Assembly (NCBI GenBank): GCA_943330985.1
Contig: CALQJV010000083.1
Location: 1-6,216 of the forward strand
Direction: 5' to 3'
Source of the DNA: Chitinophaga pinensis
GTDB taxonomy: Bacteria; Bacteroidota; Bacteroidia; M30B66
Length of the DNA stretch: 6,216 bases
Position 1 is the first letter of the stretch, and each line of letters begins with the position of its first letter. Under the pieces are notes generated by a model. It saw only the letters and a list, made by a program, of their open reading frames with translations. It was not told where the DNA came from and did no database searches. The position numbers and the translations under genes are program-made. Positions 1 through 6,216 of this stretch are shown here, piece by piece.

Positions 1-834
1 CCCGGATTAATTGTGGATGTGTATGGATCGACCGCTGTAGTTCAGTGTCACTCGCATGGCATGTACGAAGCGCGCAAAGCAATTGCACAAGCCATTGTAA
101 ATCAAAGTGAGGGAATCATCTCTCAAGTATTTGATAAATCGTCCGAAGCACTTGGTAAAGATGGTGGAAACGGATTTCTTGTAGGTGAATTAAACGAGGA
201 AGTTTATGTGGAAAATGGTCATCGCTTTGAAGTCGATTTTCAAACGGGGCAAAAAACTGGATTCTTCATCGATCAGCGTGACAATCGTGAATTGCTTGGT
301 CGTTATTCATTAAATAAAACAGTATTAAATACCTTCTGTTATACTGGAGGATTTTCGGTGTATGCTTTGGCACAAGGAGCAAATCGTGTCGATTCGGTTG
401 ATAGTTCCAAGAAGGCCATCGAACTTACCAAAAAGAATGTTGAGGTAAACGGATTTTCCGAAGATTCACACCAGGCCATTGGTGCTGATGTGCTCGAATG
501 GTTGAAATCGAATCAAGGCGAATACGATGTAATCGTGCTCGATCCGCCTGCGTTTGCGAAGCACCAAGATGCACGCCACCGGGCTGTTCAAGCCTACAAA
601 CGCATCAATCGTATGGCAATGGAACAGATTGGTCCCGATGGTTTATTGTTTACGTTTTCTTGTTCGCAAGTAGTCGATCGTGAACTTTTTAGAAATACAG
701 TAACAGCTGCGGCAATAGAAGCTGGAAGGGAAGTTGTAATTCTCCATCAACTTACTCAACCTGCCGATCATCCGGTGAGCATTTATCATCCTGAAGGTGA
801 GTATTTGAAAGGTTTGGTTGTTTTGGTTAGATAA
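1..834 (+). CDS. Class I SAM-dependent rRNA methyltransferase, RlmI-like (5' partial)
   Basis: This is the C-terminal part of a cytoplasmic RNA methyltransferase of the COG1092 family. The E. coli member RlmI makes m5C1962 in 23S rRNA; the exact target here is inferred. The frame is open to the left edge and its first codons read PGLIVDVYG, the family's conserved LPGLIVDxYG segment, so the GTG at 13 is an internal codon. Counting that codon as residue 1, I see KTGFFIDQRDNR (81-92), the SAM-binding segment NTFCYTGGF (106-114), an acidic ribose-binding position at D130 (VDSVDSS), the motif IV loop DPPAF (177-181), the SCS motif (216-218) and the C-terminal ADHPVSIYHPEGEYLKG (251-267). Family members are about 390-400 residues, so roughly 120 N-terminal residues, including the usual PUA RNA-binding domain, should lie outside the window. 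The TAA is at 832-834. The next gene starts 7 bases later on the same strand, suggesting one transcript. All visible motifs are intact. Confidence 0.95.
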   Translation, partial: PGLIVDVYGSTAVVQCHSHGMYEARKAIAQAIVNQSEGIISQVFDKSSEALGKDGGNGFLVGELNEEVYVENGHRFEVDFQTGQKTGFFIDQRDNRELLGRYSLNKTVLNTFCYTGGFSVYALAQGANRVDSVDSSKKAIELTKKNVEVNGFSEDSHQAIGADVLEWLKSNQGEYDVIVLDPPAFAKHQDARHRAVQAYKRINRMAMEQIGPDGLLFTFSCSQVVDRELFRNTVTAAAIEAGREVVILHQLTQPADHPVSIYHPEGEYLKGLVVLVR

Positions 835-841
835 ATCTTCC

Positions 842-2191
842 ATGACTTTTTCCACTTCCAAATCTTCCTACTCGCACATCATTCGATTGGCATTACCAAT
901 CATTATAGGCGGTGTTGCTCAAAACGTAATTCTTGCAACCGATGCGTTTTTCATGGCGCGTGTTGATGAGGTTTCGCTCGCTGCTGTTGGTTTGGCTGGA
1001 TTGTTTTACATGACGGTTTACATTCTCGGACTTGGGTTTTCGACGGGAGTTCAAATTCTAATTGCCCGCCGACATGGCGAACGAAAGTACCATCAGATTG
1101 GTGAAATTTTCGATAATAGCATGTTGCTTTTGCTGACGATGTCCTTGGTGCTTTGGTTGGGAATGGATGTTTTAGGTCCACCAATTTTGAAGTATTTGGT
1201 TAAGTCGCCAGCTGTATTGGAAGCAGCGATTAGCTACCTCGATAATCGTGCTTGGGGGATTACGTTTGCGCTTTTGAATCTTGGTTATCGGGCATTTTTT
1301 ATTGGTGTTTCGAGTGCAAAAATTATCATTGGAAGCACATTTGCCACGGCATTTGCGAACGTCATTCTCAATTACGGGTTAATTTTCGGGCATTGGGGAA
1401 TGCCAGCTTGGGGAATTGAAGGCTCCGCAATTGCTTCTTCCTTATCCGAAATTATTGGGTTATTATGCTTTGCCTTGTATGCGTTTTTTGGAAGATTTCA
1501 TCAAACCTATGCACTTTTTAGAGCCTGGAAATGGCAGCCCGACTTGATTCGTAACATGAGTAAAATTGCCTCTCCTGTGATGTTTCAGAATTTTCTTTCT
1601 CATGCAGGATGCTTTTTATTCTTTATCATTATTGAACAAAGTGGCGAACGCGCTTTAGCCATTTCGGTGGTTATTCGTATAATCTATATGTTTCAAATGG
1701 TGCCATTTTGGGGATTGAGTTCGGCTTCAAACACCTTGGTTTCATTCACTATTGGCGAAAATCGTTTGCAAGATGTGATTCCTTTGCTCAAAAAAATAAC
1801 AATCCTGTCCTTGCTTTTTGCCTCCCCCTTTATTTTGGCTAACCTCCTTTTTCCCGAATTTATTTTGGGCTTGGCCATAGAGAATAAAAATGCAACGGGT
1901 TTAATTACAGATTGTATTCCTACACTGTATATGATCTCGGCTGCGCTTTTGTTTTTTGGACCTGCAATGACATGGTATAGTGGCGTTTCAGGATCAGGCA
2001 ATACGCAAATGGCTCTCTTTATAGAAACCATTGCTATAGCCTCCTATTTGTTGATTGCGTGGGTTTTAGGTATTTATTTGAAAGCCGATGTTTTCCTTAT
2101 TTGGTTAACAGAACCTTATTATTTTATTGCGTTGTTTCTATTTTCAAGAATGTATATGCAAACTGGAAAATGGAAAAACAAAATGGTATGA
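842..2191 (+). CDS. MATE family efflux transporter
   Basis: This is a complete inner-membrane antiporter of the multidrug and toxic compound extrusion family, which exports organic cations or drugs in exchange for Na+ or H+; the substrate cannot be read from sequence. The 449 residues match the usual 440-460 and are hydrophobic throughout, consistent with 12 membrane segments in two MatE lobes (about 14-175 and 235-395). Family signatures include the helix 1 region LPIIIGGVAQNVILATDAFF (18-37), QILIARRHGE (71-80), the first-lobe motif GIEGSAIASS (191-200) after NVILNYGLIFG, and SGVSGSGNTQMA (380-391) in the second lobe. I chose the ATG at 842. An in-frame TTG at 818 would overlap the methyltransferase and add eight non-conserved residues. 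There is no Shine-Dalgarno sequence, which is normal for Bacteroidota. No promoter fits the 7-base gap, so it is probably expressed with the methyltransferase. The DinF/NorM subtype is not assignable. Confidence 0.95.
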   Translation: MTFSTSKSSYSHIIRLALPIIIGGVAQNVILATDAFFMARVDEVSLAAVGLAGLFYMTVYILGLGFSTGVQILIARRHGERKYHQIGEIFDNSMLLLLTMSLVLWLGMDVLGPPILKYLVKSPAVLEAAISYLDNRAWGITFALLNLGYRAFFIGVSSAKIIIGSTFATAFANVILNYGLIFGHWGMPAWGIEGSAIASSLSEIIGLLCFALYAFFGRFHQTYALFRAWKWQPDLIRNMSKIASPVMFQNFLSHAGCFLFFIIIEQSGERALAISVVIRIIYMFQMVPFWGLSSASNTLVSFTIGENRLQDVIPLLKKITILSLLFASPFILANLLFPEFILGLAIENKNATGLITDCIPTLYMISAALLFFGPAMTWYSGVSGSGNTQMALFIETIAIASYLLIAWVLGIYLKADVFLIWLTEPYYFIALFLFSRMYMQTGKWKNKMV

Positions 2192-2217
2192 ATGAAAATA
2201 GGTTAATAAACACAAAA

Positions 2218-2233
2218 AAGTTAATTTTAACTT
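2218..2233. repeat. Short inverted repeat, 7-bp arms
   Basis: AAGTTAA and TTAACTT flank a 2-base centre. The arms are entirely visible, but the repeat is AT-rich and could arise by chance. Read on the minus strand it is followed by TTTTTTG-like bases (the A-run at 2214-2219), so it resembles a weak terminator facing left, though no minus-strand gene lies nearby. It may instead be half of a paired operator together with the palindrome at 2255-2273. Confidence 0.3.
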
Positions 2234-2254
2234 CTACTTTAAATGAAAAACAAT

Positions 2255-2273
2255 TGAAATTGTGTCAATTTCA
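2255..2273. promoter_or_regulatory. 19-bp palindrome upstream of the response regulator gene, possible operator
   Basis: TGAAATTGTGTCAATTTCA has perfect 8-bp arms around a TGT centre and lies 71 bases before the regulator's ATG. Its length and symmetry suit a dimeric DNA-binding protein. It is not followed by a T-run on the plus strand, so it is a poor terminator for the MATE gene. Which protein would bind is unknown; OmpR-type regulators usually prefer direct rather than inverted repeats, so autoregulation by the neighbour is not implied. A chance origin in AT-rich DNA is possible. Confidence 0.3.
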
Positions 2274-2344
2274 TAACTTCAATTTAACGTTGATTCATTT
2301 TTTCAGTAATACATTCGCACACGTAATTTAACATTTCGAGTTTC

Positions 2345-3025
2345 ATGAGTACCGAGAAAATTAAAATCTTGTTAGTTGACGATGAGCCCGATATTTTGGA
2401 GTTTATCAGTTACAATTTAGTCAAAGAAGGATTCGAAGTATTTACGTGTGGCAATGGGAAAGATGCTATTTTGATGGCTCAGAAAGAGCGACCACAGATT
2501 ATCATTTTGGATGTTATGATGCCCGATTTAGATGGTATTGAAACCTGTAGAGTAATAAGAGAAACACCCGAATTAAAGGATGTTTTAATTGCATTTCTAA
2601 CAGCCCGAAATGAAGATTATTCTCAGATTGCCGGATTCGATGCCGGTGCCGACGATTACATCAACAAGCCAATAAAACCTAGAGTTCTTGTTTCGAGAAT
2701 CAAAGCAATTCTGCGCCGTCAAGGAAATATTGGCGATGAAGAAGTTGTTGAGATGAACGGTTTTGTTATTGACCGAGAAAAATACTTGATTAAGAAAGAT
2801 AACCTTTCCATCAATCTTCCCAAAAAAGAATTTGAACTCATTTCTTTGCTTGCTTCTCGTCCAGGTAAAGTATTCACCCGTGAAGATATTTTGAAAAACG
2901 TTTGGGGTGATGATGTCGTTGTTGGCGATCGTACCATCGATGTTCATATTCGTAAATTGCGGGAGAAATTAGGAGATTCATACATTCGCACAATTAAAGG
3001 AGTAGGATATAAATTTGAATTCTAA
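2345..3025 (+). CDS. Two-component response regulator, OmpR/PhoB family
   Basis: This is a cytoplasmic transcription regulator that is phosphorylated by its partner kinase and then binds DNA. The 226-residue length is typical. The receiver domain spans about residues 6-122. Its acidic pair is D12/D13, the phospho-acceptor is D56 (IIILDVMMPDLDG), the switch threonine is T86 (FLTAR) and the invariant lysine is K108 (INKPIKP). A winged-helix DNA-binding domain follows (about 130-226) and ends with the trans_reg_C signature DRTIDVHIRKLREKLG and a GVGYKFEF wing. All catalytic residues are present, so it should be a functional phospho-regulator. The ATG at 2345 gives the expected N-terminus. The histidine kinase gene overlaps its last 11 bases, so the pair is translationally linked. 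The protein resembles PhoB/WalR-type regulators, but the regulon cannot be read here. The 153-base upstream spacer carries two inverted repeats and is the likely site of its promoter. Confidence 0.97.
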   Translation: MSTEKIKILLVDDEPDILEFISYNLVKEGFEVFTCGNGKDAILMAQKERPQIIILDVMMPDLDGIETCRVIRETPELKDVLIAFLTARNEDYSQIAGFDAGADDYINKPIKPRVLVSRIKAILRRQGNIGDEEVVEMNGFVIDREKYLIKKDNLSINLPKKEFELISLLASRPGKVFTREDILKNVWGDDVVVGDRTIDVHIRKLREKLGDSYIRTIKGVGYKFEF

Positions 3026-4106
3026 AGCAATACCCCGGTTAACATTTGCACAAAGACTCAATACATCAACACCTCGAAGTCTTTCACTTTTTCTTGCATT
3101 TTGGTTTTCAATATGCGTAGGGTTTCTCGTTGGTGTTTTTGAATATATACTTCATCGAGAATACACCATTTGGGTTCCGGTGTTTGTATTGATATTCACA
3201 TTTGTACTTTCATTTTTCCTGTTTCAGTTTGCTGTAGAGCGTTTTATTTACCGAAAAATCAAGCTCATTTACAAGAATATCCACAACCTCAAATTGAAGA
3301 AAGGACAGAAATTAAAATCGGTTGATCTAAACACCGATATCATTTCGGCCGTAAACAAAGACGTGGAAGCATGGGCGAAAGATCAGAAAGAAGAGATTGA
3401 ATACCTTAAGAATTTGGAAAATTACCGTCGCGAGTTTTTGGGGAATGTGAGTCACGAATTGAAAACACCTATTTTCAACATACAAGGGTATATCATGACT
3501 TTGTTGGAAGGAGGATTGGAAGATTCGTCCATCAATAGAACCTACCTCGAACGCGCTGAGAAAAGTGTGGAGCGCATGGTGAATATTGTAGAAGATCTCG
3601 AAATTATTACCCAATTCGAATCGGGGCAATTAATACTTCACAAAGAGAAATTCGATATCATTGAATTGGCGCGCGATACGATGTCAAGTATTCAATACAG
3701 TGCTGAGAAAAAGAATGTGAAATTGTTCTTCAAAGACACCTACGACAAACCCATATACGTCAAGGCCGATAAGGAAAGTGTTCAAAAGGTGATTAGTAAT
3801 TTATTGGTGAATTCCATTAAATATAGCAAGCAAGTAGGGGAGACCAAGGTTTCTTTTTACGATATGGATGAGAATATTTTGGTGGAAGTTACCGACAACG
3901 GAATTGGAATTTCACAAGAACATATCCCACGTTTGTTTGAACGATTTTACCGCGTCGAACGAAGCCGTTCGCGCGATATTGGTGGAACCGGTCTCGGACT
4001 TTCTATTGTGAAGCATATTATTGAAGCACACAATCAAACCATCAATGTTCGAAGTACGCTTGGAATCGGAACAACATTTGGTTTTACATTAGCAAAAGCG
4101 CGCTAA
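3015..4106 (+). CDS. Sensor histidine kinase, two-TM, short-loop (partner of the adjacent regulator)
   Basis: This is a 363-residue inner-membrane kinase expected to autophosphorylate and donate phosphate to the regulator encoded just upstream. Two membrane helices (about 23-46 and 52-75) are joined by roughly 5-8 residues (HREYTIW region). A charged linker (VERFIYRKIKLIYKNI onward, to about 133) is too short for a PAS domain and at best a degenerate HAMP. The HisKA domain has the phospho-acceptor H147 in NVSHELKTP. The HATPase domain shows the N box (NLLVNSIKYS, 262-271), G1 box (DNGIG, 294-298), F box (LFERFYRVERS, 307-317) and G2 box (GGTGLGLS, 323-330), so all catalytic motifs are intact. 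The start is TTG at 3015: there is no ATG, GTG or other TTG in frame before the first helix. The VERFIYR linker and the HisKA region recall a kinase conserved across Flavobacteriia, from memory. No terminator follows the stop. Confidence 0.96.
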   Translation: MNSKAIPRLTFAQRLNTSTPRSLSLFLAFWFSICVGFLVGVFEYILHREYTIWVPVFVLIFTFVLSFFLFQFAVERFIYRKIKLIYKNIHNLKLKKGQKLKSVDLNTDIISAVNKDVEAWAKDQKEEIEYLKNLENYRREFLGNVSHELKTPIFNIQGYIMTLLEGGLEDSSINRTYLERAEKSVERMVNIVEDLEIITQFESGQLILHKEKFDIIELARDTMSSIQYSAEKKNVKLFFKDTYDKPIYVKADKESVQKVISNLLVNSIKYSKQVGETKVSFYDMDENILVEVTDNGIGISQEHIPRLFERFYRVERSRSRDIGGTGLGLSIVKHIIEAHNQTINVRSTLGIGTTFGFTLAKAR

Positions 4107-4350
4107 GTTTATAATTTTCTTACTCATTATTTTATTTATTGCAAGAGGCATGTATTGCCATTAGTTGAGTGTTTCTAATGAAATTTTCTTAAATCGCAAT
4201 AGTATTCTTACACATCAAATAAGGCAACAAGAATTTTACACAAAACCCAATGGTAGATATTTCGTTTGGAAGGATGAATTTTGAAACAAATACACATTTC
4301 ATTGTTAACACTTTTAATTATACTTTCATACAAACCAATCAAACACTTTT

Positions 4351-4358
4351 TAACTTTA
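4351..4358 (+). promoter_or_regulatory. Weak candidate -7 element before the secreted-protein gene
   Basis: TAACTTTA matches the Bacteroidota -7 consensus TAnnTTTG except at the last base, and sits 12 bases before the ATG at 4371. No clear TTG-type -33 element lies 17-23 bases upstream, and the implied leader would be very short, so this is only a tentative call. The rest of the 4107-4370 spacer is AT-rich. I find no better promoter match, no RNA gene and no convincing short gene in it. Confidence 0.2.
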
Positions 4359-4370
4359 TAAAAAAAACAC

Positions 4371-5384
4371 ATGAAAAACTTTACTCTATTGTCGGCTGCT
4401 ATGGTCGTTTCTTCGTTTGTTGCAAATGCACAAACCATTACATCTTCTTGGGTGCCAGGTGTTGGATTTTCTCAAACACACAACATCGTTAATTTGGATG
4501 GACCAATTGCACCCGGTTCGGCAGGTCAGGGACAAACTTGGAATTTTGCTGGAGCAACTTCCGATTCTTCTTATACCGAAACAAATTTAGCTGCTATAGA
4601 TGCTGTCGGTGGTTCAAACTTCCCACTTGCTTCTTATGGGGTTCAGGTAGCTGGTGCTTCTAGCGCAGGTTATTTTGTGGGATCAAGTTTAGCTTTGCAA
4701 GTTATTGGTTCGTATGCAGGAGATGTTTCTGGTGCAGTAACTTTTACGTATGATAATGCAATGGATGTGATGCAGTTCCCTGCTTCATTTAGCAGCGCAT
4801 TTAATGACCCTTACCATGTTAATATTACATCTCCATTTCTTAATTTTTCAATTGATGGAACAAATAATGTTTTGGTTGATGGTTCTGGTTCTTTAACAAC
4901 ACCTGCAGGTTCTTACAACAATGTATTACGTGTTAAATTAATCGATAATTACCAATATATTGGCTTACCTCCATTGCCAGGTACAGTTACTTCAGGAGCA
5001 ACAACTACTTATTTGTGGGTTTCTCCTGATTATCCAGGATATATGTTGATGAATTATTCAATCAATGTTGAAGGAACAACTTCCGATACAACTATCACAT
5101 ATTCTGAAAATCCAGTAGGTATTCAGAATGTTGCTAACCAAACGCTTCAAATTTCACCAAATCCAGCGAACTCATATGTTACTGTAGGTTTCCCTTCAGG
5201 TACAGAATTAAGTCGTGTGGAAGTTCTTGATTTAAGCGGACGTGTTGTGGCTATTGAAACAGTAAATGGCAAATCGAATCGCTTAACAATCTCAACGGCT
5301 ACATTCACAAATGGATTGTATATCGTTCGTGCAGTAGATACAAAAGGTGCTATTGTAACTTCTAAGATTACGGTTGCACACTAA
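4371..5384 (+). CDS. Secreted protein with T9SS type A C-terminal sorting domain, function unknown
   Basis: This is a 337-residue exported protein. The N-terminus is a Sec signal peptide: MKN, a hydrophobic core (LLSAAMVVSSFV), then cleavage likely after VANA at residue 20, leaving Q21. The C-terminal 80 residues (about 258-337) form a Por/type IX sorting domain: LQISPNPANSYVTV (259-272), then EVLDLSGRVV (284-293) and TFTNGLYIVRA (311-321), ending in SKITVAH. The protein should cross the outer membrane by T9SS and be attached to the surface or released. The middle (21-250) is rich in Gly, Ser, Thr and Ala, probably beta-sheet. It contains GQGQTWNFAG (52-61) and GSLTTPAGSYNNVLRVK (173-189), motifs I recall from many uncharacterised Bacteroidota T9SS cargo proteins. 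I see no catalytic motif and assign no enzyme function; an adhesin or matrix role is only a guess. The ATG at 4371 gives a proper signal peptide. The gene stands alone and ends at a strong terminator. Confidence 0.93.
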   Translation: MKNFTLLSAAMVVSSFVANAQTITSSWVPGVGFSQTHNIVNLDGPIAPGSAGQGQTWNFAGATSDSSYTETNLAAIDAVGGSNFPLASYGVQVAGASSAGYFVGSSLALQVIGSYAGDVSGAVTFTYDNAMDVMQFPASFSSAFNDPYHVNITSPFLNFSIDGTNNVLVDGSGSLTTPAGSYNNVLRVKLIDNYQYIGLPPLPGTVTSGATTTYLWVSPDYPGYMLMNYSINVEGTTSDTTITYSENPVGIQNVANQTLQISPNPANSYVTVGFPSGTELSRVEVLDLSGRVVAIETVNGKSNRLTISTATFTNGLYIVRAVDTKGAIVTSKITVAH

Positions 5385-5400
5385 TCTTTAAATAGATTTC

Positions 5401-5443
5401 AAAGCCGGTTCTTCTTCCAAGAGGAACCGGCTTTTTTGTTTTT
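5401..5443 (+). terminator. Strong rho-independent terminator
   Basis: AAAGCCGGTTC (5401-5411) pairs with GAACCGGCTTT (5424-5434). The stem can continue inward through a T·G pair and three or four more pairs (5412-5415 with 5420-5423), leaving a loop of about four bases. TTTTTT (5432-5437), then G and more T's, follow. It begins 17 bases after the stop of the secreted-protein gene and clearly ends that transcript. On the minus strand the hairpin is followed only by TTTGAAATCTATTT, so it would be weaker in that direction. Confidence 0.93.
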
Positions 5444-5459
5444 GTACTCAATGAAAGAG

Positions 5460-5480
5460 AAATGATTTTATAATCCATTT
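5460..5480 (-). terminator. Weak candidate hairpin downstream of the PspC-like gene
   Basis: AAATGATT (5460-5467) pairs with AAT plus CATTT (5472-5480, one bulged C) around a TTAT loop. On the minus strand it lies 40 bases past the stop at 5520 and is followed by TCTCTTTCATT, a poor T-tract. It is AT-rich and imperfect. The PspC-like transcript may instead run into the GC-rich hairpin at 5401-5434. Confidence 0.2.
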
Positions 5481-5519
5481 GTATTTCCCTCTTTTAAATT
5501 TTAGCAGTAAGCGAACAAT

Positions 5520-6216
5520 TTATTCAGTTACTGCTTCATTGCATGTTATGCATTGTAAGCCCTCTGTTGTCATTTGAAAGGTCTCATTCAGGATCTCATC
5601 CTTATCGTAATTCTCTTTTGAGGCGATGTTATTTAGAATTTGCTCTGTCCCATTTTTAAATGAAATAAATTTCCCTTGAGGAATAAAAACATTCAAAGAA
5701 ACTTGCTGGTTTCTCCAAATGTTCTGTTTTATTTTGAAATAAGGATTAAAGTAAATGGTATTCCCTTTTTGACGGTAATAATAGTTGCTTGCCGCCGCTT
5801 GATTGATTGCCTGTTTGTTATCTAAACCACGCGCATTTTTTTCTCCTGTAATAACAAAATTAGCCTCTTCGGTAGAATCAACATTTAATTGGATTCTTCC
5901 ATTGATATAACTCTCACCATCATTAAAATAGAAATTCCAAAGTCCCATTTTGAGAGAGCGTTTGAGGTTTATTTCACTTCCGGGTTGAATGGCAATATTC
6001 AGTGTATCGTTGTTTGTTTTGGAGAGTTTTACATTTTCAATGATTCTTCCACTTGCACTAAATTCACGAAGCAAAAGAGAGCTTGACACAATGCAACAAA
6101 TTAATCCAACAACTAAAATGATTCCGTTAATTGTTCGCATCCATCGTAATCGAAGATTGGGATGAAAGAGTAAACGGAAGCCATTCGTTAATAAACCCAA
6201 AATGGGCGAAAGAATA
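5520..6216 (-). CDS. PspC-domain-like membrane protein, C-terminal part (5' partial)
   Basis: The frame enters from the right edge (reading ILSPI before LGLLTNGF) and ends at TAA (5522-5520), giving 231 residues; the start lies outside, and the TTG at 6200-6198 is internal. Numbering from that TTG: a hydrophobic entry with GFRLLFHPN (7-15), one membrane helix (about 23-44, INGIILVVGLICCIVSSSLL), then REFSASGRI. A soluble, probably periplasmic beta-rich region follows, with ARGLDNKQAINQAA (123-136), NTIYFNPYFKIK (147-158), WRNQQVSLNVFIPQGK (162-177) and the tail FQMTTEGLQCITC (208-220). This order matches the C-terminal region I recall from Bacteroidota PspC-domain proteins: LLF helix, REFS..G, RG...A repeat, wRnQ.V...lP.GK, mT..GL.C..C. 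The PspC domain itself would be upstream, unseen, so the family call is by tail similarity only. In other bacteria PspC serves envelope-stress signalling. Here the role is inferred. The gene is convergent with the secreted-protein gene. Confidence 0.72.
   Translation of the reverse strand, partial: ILSPILGLLTNGFRLLFHPNLRLRWMRTINGIILVVGLICCIVSSSLLLREFSASGRIIENVKLSKTNNDTLNIAIQPGSEINLKRSLKMGLWNFYFNDGESYINGRIQLNVDSTEEANFVITGEKNARGLDNKQAINQAAASNYYYRQKGNTIYFNPYFKIKQNIWRNQQVSLNVFIPQGKFISFKNGTEQILNNIASKENYDKDEILNETFQMTTEGLQCITCNEAVTE

Noticed and set aside
13..15. GTG as the start codon of the methyltransferase
   Set aside because: Codons 1-12 encode PGLI, which continues the family's conserved LPGLIVDxYG segment, so the gene begins outside the window.
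818..841. TTG at 818 as the start of the MATE gene
   Set aside because: It would add eight non-conserved residues and overlap the methyltransferase. The ATG at 842 gives a normal MATE N-terminus.
2059..2331. 90-codon plus-strand open frame across the MATE 3' end and the spacer
   Set aside because: Most of it overlaps the MATE gene in another frame. The product is low-complexity and has no recognisable domain.
2597..2947. Minus-strand open frames inside the response regulator, kinase and MATE genes
   Set aside because: All lie within well-supported plus-strand genes and encode nothing recognisable.
4147..4160. Possible terminator hairpin GGCA-TGTAT-TGCC after the kinase gene
   Set aside because: The arms are only 4 bp with no T-run after them, so it is too weak to call.
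4208..4438. 76-codon minus-strand open frame in the spacer
   Set aside because: It overlaps the start of the secreted-protein gene and has no recognisable motif. AT-rich spacer DNA gives such frames easily.
4250..4492. 80-codon plus-strand open frame before and into the secreted-protein gene
   Set aside because: It overlaps the signal-peptide coding region in another frame, and its composition (many Phe, Asn, Thr, Cys) looks like translated AT-rich DNA.
1..6216. Mobile element, CRISPR, tRNA/rRNA, toxin-antitoxin or defence system
   Set aside because: No transposase, regularly spaced repeats, tRNA-like sequence, or small paired genes are visible on either strand. All long open frames are accounted for by housekeeping or envelope families.

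Overview
The window looks like an ordinary chromosomal stretch from a member of the Bacteroidota, most likely Flavobacteriales. The clearest evidence is a secreted protein with a C-terminal type IX secretion (T9SS) sorting domain. Supporting evidence is a PspC-type membrane protein tail of the kind common in this phylum, starts that lack Shine-Dalgarno sequences and lie in A-rich leaders, and AT-rich DNA. The family is inferred from memory of protein motifs; no search was run.

Layout. Positions 1-834 (+) hold the 3' part of a class I SAM-dependent rRNA methyltransferase (RlmI-like), cut by the left edge. Seven bases later a complete MATE-family multidrug/cation antiporter follows (842-2191, +). 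A 153-base AT-rich spacer with two small inverted repeats leads to a two-component pair: an OmpR/PhoB-type response regulator (2345-3025, +), then a two-TM sensor histidine kinase (3015-4106, +) whose TTG start overlaps the regulator's end by 11 bases. After a 264-base spacer comes a monocistronic-looking secreted protein with a signal peptide and T9SS sorting domain (4371-5384, +), closed by a strong intrinsic terminator (5401-5443). Convergent to it is the C-terminal part of a PspC-domain-like membrane protein (5520-6216, -), cut by the right edge.

How the genes relate. The methyltransferase and the MATE pump are probably co-transcribed, with no visible functional link. The regulator and kinase form one signalling unit: the kinase should autophosphorylate at His147 and pass phosphate to Asp56 of the regulator. 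Its extracytoplasmic loop is only a few residues, so it probably senses through the membrane or a partner protein. The secreted protein and the PspC-like protein are independent units facing each other across the terminator.

I see no mobile element, CRISPR array, RNA gene, phage gene or defence system, and no convincing undescribed system. The points most worth checking are the kinase architecture and TTG start, the paired inverted repeats before the regulator, the unassigned secreted protein, and the Cys-X-X-Cys tail of the PspC-like protein.
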